Position numbers and translations under genes: made by a program. Under the pieces are notes generated by a model that was not told the DNA's origin, did not search any database, and worked only from the letters and a program-made list of their open reading frames with translations. This document shows, in pieces, positions 57,049 to 64,000 of a stretch of DNA of 64,000 bases. The DNA comes from Streptomyces niveus (lineage in GTDB: Bacteria > Actinomycetota > Actinomycetes > Streptomycetales > Streptomycetaceae): assembly GCF_002009175.1 (NCBI RefSeq), contig NZ_CP018047.1, forward strand, positions 5,642,001 through 5,706,000. Direction: 5' to 3'. Position 1 is the stretch's first letter, and every line of letters begins with the position of its first letter.

Positions 57049-57094
57049 CGTCCGCCCGACGGACCGCGCATGCGGCCCGCCCGGCAAGCGCCCG

Positions 57095-57922
57095 CTAGCC
57101 CGCCGCGCGCAGCTCCGTCAGTACCGCGTCCGTGAACGGCGGCCACGCCTCGACCGCCCAGGGGCCGAAGTCCCGGTCGGTCAGGGCCACGCACGCCGCG
57201 CCCGCGTCCGGGTCGACCCACAGGAACGTGCCCGACTGCCCGAAGTGGCCGAACGTACGCGGCGACGACGAACCACCCGTCCAGTGAGGCGACTTGGAGT
57301 CCCTGATCTCGAATCCCAGACCCCAGTCGTTGGACTTCTGATGCCCGTAACCCGGCAGGATCCCGGCCAGCCCCGGATGCACCACCGTCATCGCCTCCAG
57401 CACCGTACGGGGGTCCAGCAACCGCGGCGCCTGGAGTTCGGCGGCGAACGCGACGAGATCGTCCACCGTCGAGACACCGTCCCTGGCGGGCGAACCGCCC
57501 ATGGTGGTCGATGTCATGCCCAGCGGCTCCAGGACCGCCTGGCGCAGATACTCGCCGAACGGGATGTCCGTCGCCTTCGTCACATGGTCCCCGAGCGCCT
57601 CGAAGCCCGCGTTCGAGTACAGCCGCCGGGTGCCGGGCGGAGCCGTCACCCGGTGCTCGTCGTAGGCCAGACCGCTGGTGTGCGCCAGCAGATGGCGCAC
57701 CGTCGAGCCCTCGGGCCCGGCCGGCTCGTCCAGCTCGACCGCGCCCTCCTCGTACGCCACGAGCACCGCGTACGCGGCGAGAGGCTTGGTCACCGACGCC
57801 AGCGGAAAACGGCGCGACGCCGGACCGTACGATCCGCTCACCGTGCCGTCCGCCCGTACGACGGCCGCCGCGGCGGCCGGCACCGGCCAGTTATCGATCA
57901 TCGCCAGGCTCTGCATGGCCAC
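57095..57922 (-). CDS. Serine hydrolase, class C beta-lactamase family
   Basis: 275 aa, no signal peptide. The beta-lactamase/DD-peptidase motifs are SxxK at Ser43-Val-Thr-Lys46 (ASVTKPL), YSN (LYSNAGFEALG) and HFGQSGT in place of KTG. Such short cytoplasmic members are usually esterases or peptidases rather than beta-lactamases. The start may be ATG 57922 or 57916 (MQSLAMIDNWPV). It is convergent with pirin. Confidence 0.87.
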   Translation of the reverse strand: MAMQSLAMIDNWPVPAAAAAVVRADGTVSGSYGPASRRFPLASVTKPLAAYAVLVAYEEGAVELDEPAGPEGSTVRHLLAHTSGLAYDEHRVTAPPGTRRLYSNAGFEALGDHVTKATDIPFGEYLRQAVLEPLGMTSTTMGGSPARDGVSTVDDLVAFAAELQAPRLLDPRTVLEAMTVVHPGLAGILPGYGHQKSNDWGLGFEIRDSKSPHWTGGSSSPRTFGHFGQSGTFLWVDPDAGAACVALTDRDFGPWAVEAWPPFTDAVLTELRAAG

Positions 57923-57992
57923 GAGCGTAGACCGGCCCCGCCCGGCGCCCGACCCCGGGACGGCGACGCGCGAAAATCGTCACGGGTCGCTC

Positions 57993-58023
57993 TTGCTTCG
58001 AGTGCACTCCAAGGTTCTACGTT
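57993..58023 (+). promoter_or_regulatory. MerR-type promoter with 19-bp spacer
   Basis: TTGCTT (57993-57998) and TACGTT (58018-58023) are 19 bp apart, the overlong spacer typical of MerR-controlled promoters. The spacer contains the palindrome AGTGCACT within GAGTGCACTCCAAGG, the known motif of aldehyde/thiol-responsive MerR regulators. The start codon at 58030 falls at the expected transcription start, so the message should be leaderless. Confidence 0.75.
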
Positions 58024-58029
58024 GAAGGC

Positions 58030-58497
58030 ATGACGCTGATGGAGAGCACGCCCGTCCGGACGGAAACCGAGGACCTCTGCGTATCGGCCCCGCCCACGCA
58101 TCCCCGCCCCGCCGGACGGGACCAGTACACGATCAGCGAAGTCGTCTCCTTCACCGGCCTCACCGCGCACACCCTGCGCTGGTACGAGCGCATCGGACTC
58201 ATGCCGCACGTCGACCGGTCCCACACCGGACAGCGGCGCTTCTCCAACCAGGACCTCGACTGGCTCGCCTTCGTCGGCAAACTGCGTCTGACCGGCATGC
58301 CGGTCGCCGACATGGTCCGCTACGCCGAACTGGTCCGGGAGGGCGAGCACACCTTCGAACGGCGGCAGGAACTGCTGGAGCGGACCCGGCGCGACGTACG
58401 TACCCGGATCGCCGAACTCCACGACACCCTCGCCGTACTCGACTACAAGATCGACTACTACGCCGGTGCGCGCCCCGCGTCGGAAAGGGCCTCATGA
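58030..58497 (+). CDS. MerR family transcriptional regulator
   Basis: 155 aa. The HTH_MerR domain starts near residue 32 (YTISEVVSFTGLTAHTLRWYERIGLMPHVDRS) and is followed by FSNQDLDWLAFVGKLRLTGMPVADM and a coiled-coil dimerisation helix. It should bind the dyad in its own promoter and activate transcription of itself and the downstream reductase by untwisting the 19-bp spacer. Only one Cys (Cys17, before the HTH) is present. Its stop overlaps the start of the reductase (ATGA). Confidence 0.92.
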   Translation: MTLMESTPVRTETEDLCVSAPPTHPRPAGRDQYTISEVVSFTGLTAHTLRWYERIGLMPHVDRSHTGQRRFSNQDLDWLAFVGKLRLTGMPVADMVRYAELVREGEHTFERRQELLERTRRDVRTRIAELHDTLAVLDYKIDYYAGARPASERAS

Positions 58498-59516
58498 ACA
58501 CCCCCAGTACGGAGAAGATCACCGCGGTGACGCTCGGCGCCGCCGGACCCACCGTCGGCGTCCAGGGCTTCGGCGCCATGGGCATCAGCGAGTTCTACGG
58601 CGACACCGACGACACCGCCTCCCGTGACACCCTCGAAGCGACAGTCGAAACCGGCGTCACCCTCATCGACACCGCCGACGCCTACGGGCGCGGCGCCAAC
58701 GAGACGTTCCTCGCGCCCTTCGTCGCCGCACACCGCGACGAGATCACCCTCGCCACCAAATTCGGCATCGAGCGCAGCGACGACCCCGCGTACCGGGGCA
58801 TCCGCAACGACCCCGCCTACATCAGGCAGGCCGTCGAAGGCTCACTGCGGCGCCTGGGCGTCGACGTCATCGACCTGTACTACATGCACCGGTACAACCC
58901 CGCCGTACCGTTCGCCGAATCCGTCGGCGCGATGGCCGAACTCGTCGCCGAGGGCAAGGTCAAGTATCTCGGCCTCAGCGAGGTCACCGGCGCGGAACTG
59001 CGCGAGGCGCACTCGGTGCACCCCATCACCGCGCTCCAGTCCGAGTGGTCGCTGTTCTCCCGCGACGTGGAGACCAGCGCCGTGGCCGTCGCCGCCGAAC
59101 TCGGCGTCGCCCTCGTCCCGTACTCACCGCTCGGACGTGGCTTCCTGACCGGCGCGTTCACCCGGGCCGACAAGGAACTGAAGGGCGCCGACATCCGCGC
59201 CACCCAGCCCCGCTTCACCGGTGACAACGCGGGCCGCAACGCCGCCCTCCTCGAACCCGTCCGCACCATCGCCGCCGCACACGACGCGACCCCCGGCCAG
59301 ATCGCGCTCGCCTGGGTGCAGCGGCGGGCCCAGGAACACGGCCTGACCGTCGTACCGATCCCCGGCACCCGCAAACGCTCGCGCCTGCTGGAGAACGCCG
59401 CCGCCACCCGCATCACCCTCACCCCCGAGGAACTGGCACTCCTGGAGCCGATCGCCGGACAGGTCGCCGGCGACCGCTACCCGGACATGTCCGCGACGTC
59501 CGCCGCCCGCGAATAA
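58494..59516 (+). CDS. Aldo/keto reductase
   Basis: 340 aa, TIM-barrel NADPH reductase. Catalytic residues are Asp and Tyr in LIDTADAYGRGANE, Lys in ITLATKFGIE and His in LYYMHRYNP. The cofactor end is VVPIPGTRKRSRLLENA. It belongs to the AKR13-like group that reduces aldehydes and methylglyoxal. Translationally coupled to the MerR gene, it is the target that explains the regulator. Confidence 0.95.
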   Translation: MNTPSTEKITAVTLGAAGPTVGVQGFGAMGISEFYGDTDDTASRDTLEATVETGVTLIDTADAYGRGANETFLAPFVAAHRDEITLATKFGIERSDDPAYRGIRNDPAYIRQAVEGSLRRLGVDVIDLYYMHRYNPAVPFAESVGAMAELVAEGKVKYLGLSEVTGAELREAHSVHPITALQSEWSLFSRDVETSAVAVAAELGVALVPYSPLGRGFLTGAFTRADKELKGADIRATQPRFTGDNAGRNAALLEPVRTIAAAHDATPGQIALAWVQRRAQEHGLTVVPIPGTRKRSRLLENAAATRITLTPEELALLEPIAGQVAGDRYPDMSATSAARE

Positions 59517-59535
59517 CCCCGCACCGGGCGGCGCC

Positions 59536-60729
59536 TCACGACGCCAGCGCGTACACCGCGAAGCCCGCCGCGAGCAGCCCCGCCGCTGCCCGGCGGGCAC
59601 TCGCCGCCCGCGTCCCCGACTGCCACGGCGACTCGAAAGCCCGCGCGTACCGGGCGATCAGCACCAGCAGCACCGCGAACAGCGGCATCCACAGCACCCG
59701 GCCGAGAATCCAGCCGTACGAATCCGGCGCCGTCGTCAGCCCCGGCACCGCACCCAGATACGAACCCGGCACCGCCGCCGCGAGCATCGCCGTCTGGTGC
59801 CAGCACAGAATCGTCATCGCCGACAAATTGATCACCACGACCGGCGCCCACAGCGCGGGCCTGCGCAGCACCCCCGCGATCCGGTCCCGCAACAGGATCG
59901 CCGCACCGCTCTGCACAGCGGCCAGCGCCAGCACCAGCAGCGACGGCGGATGCGAATTGGTCCGCGCCTCACCGGGCACCCCGACCATCGACGCCGGGTA
60001 GTGGAAGAGCAGCAGCAGTACGGCGAACAGCACCCCGCCACCCACGAGCAGCACCCGCGCGCCGCGCCGGCCGATCCTGCCCTCGCCCCACGACACACCC
60101 AGCTGGTACGCGAACAGCCAGCCCGGCAGGATGTTGACCACGCCCAGCCACGGAGGCATCGCCTCGCCGTACGGGCCGTACCGCAGCACGTCCACGACGG
60201 CCACCACCCCCAGCAACGGCGCCGCCGCCCACGCGCCCAGCCGCCCCGCCACCCGCACGCAGTACGGCGTCAGCGCCGTCACCCCGACGTACACCCCCAC
60301 GAACCACAGCGGCTGCACCACCAGCGTCGAACCCGTACGCAGCGTCGTCCCCGGCACACCGGCCGCGTACAGCACCGGAATCAGCACCGCCCACACCGCC
60401 GTCACACCCAGCACGGGCCGCCCCAGCCGGGTGACGCGCTGCCGGAGCCACGCCGCCGTGGAGCCCTTCCTGCGCCGGTAGGAGAGCACCGACGCGTAAC
60501 CGCCGACCAGGAAGAAGATGCCCAGCATCTGAAGCACCCAGCTCACCGGCGCGAAGAAACCGAACGTGCTCAGCGGGCTCGCGTTGCGCAGCGCGCCCTC
60601 GTCCAGGGTGAATCCGCCCAGCAGCCAGTGCCCGGTCGGCACCGCGAGCAGCGCCAGCGCGCGCAGACCGTCGATCGCGCGGTCACGGGACGCGGGCGTC
60701 CGCGCCTCGATCCTCTCGACGAGCCTCAT
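59536..60729 (-). CDS. Membrane acyltransferase (Acyl_transf_3 family)
   Basis: 397 aa, about ten membrane segments. The conserved catalytic His is in ALLAVPTGHWLLGG, after RAIDGLRALA; later elements include GIFFLVGGYASVLSYRRR and PLWFVGVYVG. The OafA/NodX-type family transfers acyl groups to sugars or cell-wall polymers from the cytoplasmic side. Its start overlaps the stop of the DUF1023 hydrolase (ATGA at 60726-60729), so they are coupled. Confidence 0.88.
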   Translation of the reverse strand: MRLVERIEARTPASRDRAIDGLRALALLAVPTGHWLLGGFTLDEGALRNASPLSTFGFFAPVSWVLQMLGIFFLVGGYASVLSYRRRKGSTAAWLRQRVTRLGRPVLGVTAVWAVLIPVLYAAGVPGTTLRTGSTLVVQPLWFVGVYVGVTALTPYCVRVAGRLGAWAAAPLLGVVAVVDVLRYGPYGEAMPPWLGVVNILPGWLFAYQLGVSWGEGRIGRRGARVLLVGGGVLFAVLLLLFHYPASMVGVPGEARTNSHPPSLLVLALAAVQSGAAILLRDRIAGVLRRPALWAPVVVINLSAMTILCWHQTAMLAAAVPGSYLGAVPGLTTAPDSYGWILGRVLWMPLFAVLLVLIARYARAFESPWQSGTRAASARRAAAGLLAAGFAVYALAS

Positions 60730-61766
60730 CGCACGTCACCACCCGTGGCGATCGAGGCGAAGGCGCGCAGCGAGTCCGTGCCCGGGGCGAAGTAACCGGT
60801 GTGCCCGCGCGCGGTCCGCGCGGGGACACGGCGCGCCCCGAAGCTCTCCGCCGCCGGGTCGGCGCCGTGGCCCAGGCCCAGGAACTCCACGTTCGGCACC
60901 TTGGAGATCCAGTCCGACGGGTCCTTCGCCGCCCACACCCGGGCGTCCGTGCCGAGCGCGGCCGCGCTGGCGGCGCGCATGCCGGGAGAGCCCAGGACCA
61001 CGATGTCCGACGCCTCCGCCTCCGCGGCGGCGAGCCCGCACACCACGGAGCCGTAGCTGTGACAGAACAGCGCGGGCGTCCGGACCCCCGCCGCGGCCAG
61101 TCCCCGCGTGAACCGGGCCAGCCGCTCCGCGCCCACCTCGGCGAGCCCACCGGTCGCGGCGTCCAGCCCGACGCCCACGGGCGTCGTGTAACCGGCCCAC
61201 GCCACCACGGCGGTACGCCCCCCGGTCGCGGTCCGCAGCGACGCGGCCATCCCGGCGGGGGTGCCGTACGCGTCGCCCGACCGGTCGTACGTCCCCGCGT
61301 CGATGTCCGAACCCGGCACCACGACGGCGACATGACGGGACATCAGCAGATCCCCGTACACCTCGGCGACGGTGCCGCGGCCACGCGGATCGAACGCGAG
61401 GATCTGCCGGCCGGGGGCGGCGAGCCGGGTGTGGCGGGAGTCCTTCGCGAGCGCGATCCTGTTGGCCCGGTAGCGGAGTTCGACGGGGACGCCGTCGAGG
61501 TTCCCCACGACCGAGGGGTGCCGCTCGGCGAGGTCCCGCTGCCGCAGGGCGCTCAACGTGCCGAAGAACGCGGCCACTTGGGCGGGGGGCGTGGTCTCCG
61601 GGTCCGGCAGCGCGCGCCCGAGCGACGCGTCGTGCCGCCAGGCGTCGCTGCCGGGCGGCGGCCCGTCGACCGCCTGCTGCCCACTCCCGGCGGCCCATCC
61701 GGCGGTGCCGGACACCAGGGTGGCCATCAGCGCGACGGCGACCAAGGTCCTTCTGTAGCGGCGCAT
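60726..61766 (-). CDS. Secreted alpha/beta hydrolase of the DUF1023 family
   Basis: 346 aa with a signal peptide (1-25, ATLVSGTAGWAAG). The middle carries QILAFDPRGRGTVAEVYGD, HVAVVVPGSDIDAGTY and the nucleophile Ser in LFCHSYGSVVCGL, then DIVVLGSPGMRA. Actinobacterial family of unknown substrate, exported. First gene of a two-gene unit with the acyltransferase, suggesting removal and addition of acyl groups on a surface compound (inference). The start ATG has GAGGGAG upstream. Confidence 0.87.
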   Translation of the reverse strand: MRRYRRTLVAVALMATLVSGTAGWAAGSGQQAVDGPPPGSDAWRHDASLGRALPDPETTPPAQVAAFFGTLSALRQRDLAERHPSVVGNLDGVPVELRYRANRIALAKDSRHTRLAAPGRQILAFDPRGRGTVAEVYGDLLMSRHVAVVVPGSDIDAGTYDRSGDAYGTPAGMAASLRTATGGRTAVVAWAGYTTPVGVGLDAATGGLAEVGAERLARFTRGLAAAGVRTPALFCHSYGSVVCGLAAAEAEASDIVVLGSPGMRAASAAALGTDARVWAAKDPSDWISKVPNVEFLGLGHGADPAAESFGARRVPARTARGHTGYFAPGTDSLRAFASIATGGDVR

Positions 61767-61991
61767 CTCGCGTCTCCCTCGTCGTGGCCACGGGGTGTGG
61801 CGGGAGGAAGGTAGGAAGCCGACGTGCGCCGTGACGTCACACCCTGGGGCCAAGTCGGGGGTGGTACCGGGGTAGGGGGTGTCCGGGGTACGGGGTGCCG
61901 TCCGGCGGGGTGTGCGGGGTCCTTCCGGGGCGCGGTGTTCGGGTTGCGGTTGTCGGTCGTGGTCGGGGTTCGGGGCCTCCGGAGGGGTGTG

Positions 61992-62279
61992 TCCGGACGG
62001 CGTGATTTACGGTGCGTGCAACGTTCGTTGGACCCGCTGACCCTGCTTGTTCACGCGCCACAAATCAGCCTGAGTGTCCGAACACACCCCTCCTGCGACC
62101 CCGCCCCCCTCACGCCGTCACGACACCGGTACGAGCCACCCCGCCACCCCCTCCCGCGGGTTGGAAGGGGGACGCGCAGGGGTCGTGGCCGGACACTCAG
62201 GCTGATTTGTGGCGCGTGGGAAGCCTGGTTCCCCCGGGTCCAACGAGCGGTGCGCGCGCCGTAAATCACGCCGTCCGGG
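61992..62279. repeat. Large imperfect inverted repeat (about 90-nt arms) with nested palindromes
   Basis: The left arm (61992-62080) and right arm (62190-62279) are inverted copies of one sequence, close to identical in the outer 20 bases (GACGGCGTGATTTACGG) and the inner 35, with a diverged middle. The spacer is about 109 bases. Within each arm the two ends resemble each other in inverse, so the motif TGATTTryGGcGCG occurs four times with alternating orientation (about 62003, 62051, 62212 and 62258). No target duplication and no coding sequence is visible. Confidence 0.8.
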
Positions 62280-62369
62280 CATGACCCCGGAGCGGCACCC
62301 GGCCCCCGACCCGCACCACCCAAGCCCGGCGCCACAGGCGCCCGTCCCGTCGCCGCGCGGGGGGCATTT

Positions 62370-62508
62370 CAAGCCCGTCCGGCGATTGAGGACAACCGAC
62401 CACCGGGGGGACCCGGCCAAACGACCCCGCACCAACCAAGCCCGGCCGGCGATTGAGGACACAACCCACCGGGCCGGCACATTTCAAGCCCGGCCGGCGA
62501 TTGAGGCC
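62370..62508. repeat. Three direct copies of the dispersed repeat downstream of the response regulator
   Basis: Copies at 62370-62393, 62437-62460 and 62485-62508, all in the same orientation (AGCCCGTCCGGCGATTGAGG or the GGCCGG variant). They are separated by the companion element CCACCGGGnGGACCCGG (near 62400 and 62517). They lie after the 3' end of the response regulator gene. Confidence 0.85.
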
Positions 62509-62546
62509 AAACCCGGCCACCGGGCGGACCCGGTCAACGAGCCCCC

Positions 62547-63221
62547 TCAACCGCCAGGCGCAACCAGCCCGGACTCGTACGCGAAAATCACCGCCTGCGC
62601 CCTGTCCCGCAACCCCAACTTCGCCAGCACCCGCCCGATATGCGTCTTCACCGTCTGCTCCGCGAGGATCAGATGCTCCGCGATCTCCTGGTTGGACAGA
62701 CCCCGCGCGATCAGTTCGAGCACCTCCGTCTCGCGCGGCGTCAGCCCCTTCAGCCTCAGCGAGCGGTCCTTGCGCGGTGCCGGCCGCTGCTGGGCGAAGT
62801 CCGCGATCAGCCGGCGCGTCACGGACGGCGCCAGCAGCGCCTCGCCCGCCGCGACCACCCGCACCGCCGAGATCAGGTCCGCCGGCGGCGCGTCCTTGAG
62901 GAGGAAGCCGGACGCCCCCGCGCGCAGCGCCTCGTACACGTAGTCGTCCACGTCGAACGTGGTCAGCATCAGCACCCTCGGCCGGTGCACCACCCCCACC
63001 GGCGGCTCCAGCAGCGCGCGGGCCGCCGCGAGGCCGTCCATCTCAGGCATCCGGACGTCCATCAGGACCACGTCGGGGTGGGTGCGGCGGCTGACCTCGA
63101 TGCCCTGGCGCCCGTCCGGCGCCTCGCCGACCACGTCTATGTCGGCCTGCGCCGACAGCAGCGCGGCGAACCCCGCCCGCACCATGGCCTGGTCGTCGAC
63201 GATGATCACGCGGATGGTCAA
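62547..63221 (-). CDS. NarL/FixJ-type response regulator
   Basis: 224 aa. The receiver domain has the acidic pair Asp9-Asp10, phosphorylation site Asp55 (VVLMDVRMPEMDG), Thr (LTTFD) and Lys (FLLKDAPP). The LuxR HTH is GLTPRETEVLELIARGLSNQEIAEHLILAEQTVKTHIGRVLAKLGLRDR. Its start overlaps the stop of the kinase gene (63218-63221), forming a complete two-component pair. The signal and targets are not apparent. Confidence 0.96.
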   Translation of the reverse strand: MTIRVIIVDDQAMVRAGFAALLSAQADIDVVGEAPDGRQGIEVSRRTHPDVVLMDVRMPEMDGLAAARALLEPPVGVVHRPRVLMLTTFDVDDYVYEALRAGASGFLLKDAPPADLISAVRVVAAGEALLAPSVTRRLIADFAQQRPAPRKDRSLRLKGLTPRETEVLELIARGLSNQEIAEHLILAEQTVKTHIGRVLAKLGLRDRAQAVIFAYESGLVAPGG

Positions 63222-64000
63222 GACGGGTCCTTCGCGGTCGGATCGATGACGGCGGCATCCGGCCCGGGCCCAGACCCCGGCCCCCGCCCGGGCCCCCGCG
63301 TCAGCGGAAGCCTTGCCGCGACCCGGAACCCCCCGTCCGGCAGCGGCCCCGTGTCCAGCGTGCCGCCGGTCAACCGTACGCGTTCGCGCATACCGATCAG
63401 CCCGTGGCCGGTGCCGGAGGCCTCCAGCGGTGAAGTGCGGGCGCTCGCGGGCCCGTTGACGACCAGCACGGTCAGCCAGTCGCCGTCGGAGGTCACCGAG
63501 ACCCGCGTCGGGGCCTCGGGCGCGTGCCGTACGACGTTGGACAGGGCCTCCTGGATGATGCGGTACGCCGAGAGGTCCACGGACGGCGGGACGGGGCCCG
63601 GATCCGCCGCGAGGGACAGCTCGGCCGGCACCCCGGCCCGTACCGTCGCCTCGACGAGCTGCTGTACGCGCCCGAGCCCCGGCTGCGGCGCCCGCTCCGC
63701 CGCCGAGCCGTCGCTGCGCAGCACCGCCAGCAGCCGGCGCATCTCGGTCAGCGACTCCCGCGCCCCGGCGGCGATCGTGGAGAACTCCTCGCGCGCCGCC
63801 TCCGGCAGCCCCTCGATCCGGTACGGCGCCGAGTCGGCCTGCACCGTGATCACGGACATGTGGTGGGCGACCACGTCGTGCAACTCGCGTGCGATACGGG
63901 CCCGTTCCTCCAGCAGTGTGCGCTGCGCCCGTTCGACCTCGCTGATCGTCTCCTGCTCCACCAGCCTGCGCTGGGCGTCACCACGCTCCCGCAGGGCGGC
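63218..64000 (-). CDS. Sensor histidine kinase, HisKA_3 type (5' end outside window)
   Basis: The visible 260 residues are the cytoplasmic end of the kinase; the frame is open to the window edge (LRERGDAQRRLVEQE precedes the valine at 63961), so the sensor part is outside. The phosphorylated His is in RARIARELHDVVAHHMSV. The N-box is intact (IIQEALSNVVRHA) and the G2 region is present (GTGHGLIGMRERVRLTGG), in contrast to the damaged kinase at 32361-34019. The tail is Gly/Pro-rich. It pairs with the response regulator at 62547. Confidence 0.93.
   Translation of the reverse strand, partial: AALRERGDAQRRLVEQETISEVERAQRTLLEERARIARELHDVVAHHMSVITVQADSAPYRIEGLPEAAREEFSTIAAGARESLTEMRRLLAVLRSDGSAAERAPQPGLGRVQQLVEATVRAGVPAELSLAADPGPVPPSVDLSAYRIIQEALSNVVRHAPEAPTRVSVTSDGDWLTVLVVNGPASARTSPLEASGTGHGLIGMRERVRLTGGTLDTGPLPDGGFRVAARLPLTRGPGRGPGSGPGPDAAVIDPTAKDPS

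Noticed and set aside
56317-57087. N-terminal extension of the FasR frame through the pirin gene
   Set aside because: The frame is antisense to a conserved cupin gene; the PucR-family protein starts at 56316.
57095-57922. Antibiotic resistance beta-lactamase
   Set aside because: It is short, lacks a signal peptide and a KTG box; it fits the cytoplasmic esterase/peptidase branch.
61824-62335. Several short open frames across the palindromic element (with repeated LRLICGA or VIYGAR strings)
   Set aside because: They arise because the inverted arms are translated in several frames; no start site or family similarity.

Overview
This window is a piece of a Streptomyces chromosome (or a very close relative). 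The evidence is the very high GC with strong third-position GC bias, frequent GTG starts, Streptomyces-type gene families (HrdA, Mbl, FasR, DUF3145, DUF6480), and a gene order that from memory follows the Streptomyces coelicolor core in two blocks: nasA / cbiX / dgt / dnaG / hrdA / tRNA / mbl, and DUF3145 / fabF-acpP-fabH-fabD / fasR. I see no transposase, phage gene, CRISPR array, plasmid origin or secondary-metabolite cluster. This is chromosome-core housekeeping DNA with catabolic and stress genes between the core blocks.

Layout. 1-3.1 kb: the end of an SsuC-type ABC importer and a CocE/NonD hydrolase. 3.1-8.4 kb: nitrogen assimilation (nitrate reductase NasA with a GlnR-like box in front, a YdcF-type membrane protein, a sirohydrochlorin chelatase) and dGTPase. 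8.6-13.4 kb: an FAD reductase, primase DnaG and sigma factor HrdA. 13.5-19.2 kb: a heterodimeric ABC exporter, a xylulokinase-like kinase and a small membrane-anchored protein. 19.3-19.9 kb: three tRNA genes. 20.1-27 kb: small genes, then a molybdenum block (Moco-domain protein, HTH-TOBE regulator, modA, fused modBC) and an ATP-grasp protein. 27.3-32.3 kb: a two-gene secreted carbohydrate operon (sugar dehydrogenase-PKD-CBM6, then ThuA-CBM6-GH99). 32.4-35.1 kb: an Mbl actin homologue followed after 6 bases by a histidine kinase whose ATP-binding domain is broken. 35.2-42.5 kb: hypothetical proteins, a MarR / oxidoreductase / Ohr stress set, a zinc carboxypeptidase and an EI24 membrane protein. 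42.8-49.6 kb: secreted and sugar enzymes (a peptidase C15-like protein with Ser for Cys, TetR with a GH3 beta-glucosidase, an aldose epimerase, a lipoprotein SGNH hydrolase). 49.8-57.9 kb: DUF3145, an NAD(P) dehydrogenase, the fabD-fabH-acpP-fabF operon with its activator gene fasR, pirin and a serine hydrolase. 58-64 kb: a MerR / aldo-keto reductase operon with a 19-bp-spacer promoter, an acyltransferase and DUF1023 hydrolase pair, and a two-component system that runs off the right end.

Non-coding structure. A roughly 24-nt repeat (core CAATCGCCGGACGGGCT) recurs at 3' gene ends, mostly between convergent genes and at one place as a perfect hairpin. A 288-nt element at 61992-62279 is a large inverted repeat whose arms are themselves palindromic. 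Two regulator genes (HTH-TOBE at 22583 and MerR at 58030) have promoters placed so that their transcripts should begin at or next to the start codon.

The observations most worth following are the degenerate kinase paired with a degenerate Mbl, the dehydrogenase / ThuA-GH99 operon, the autoregulatory architecture of the molybdenum regulator, and the nested palindromic element.
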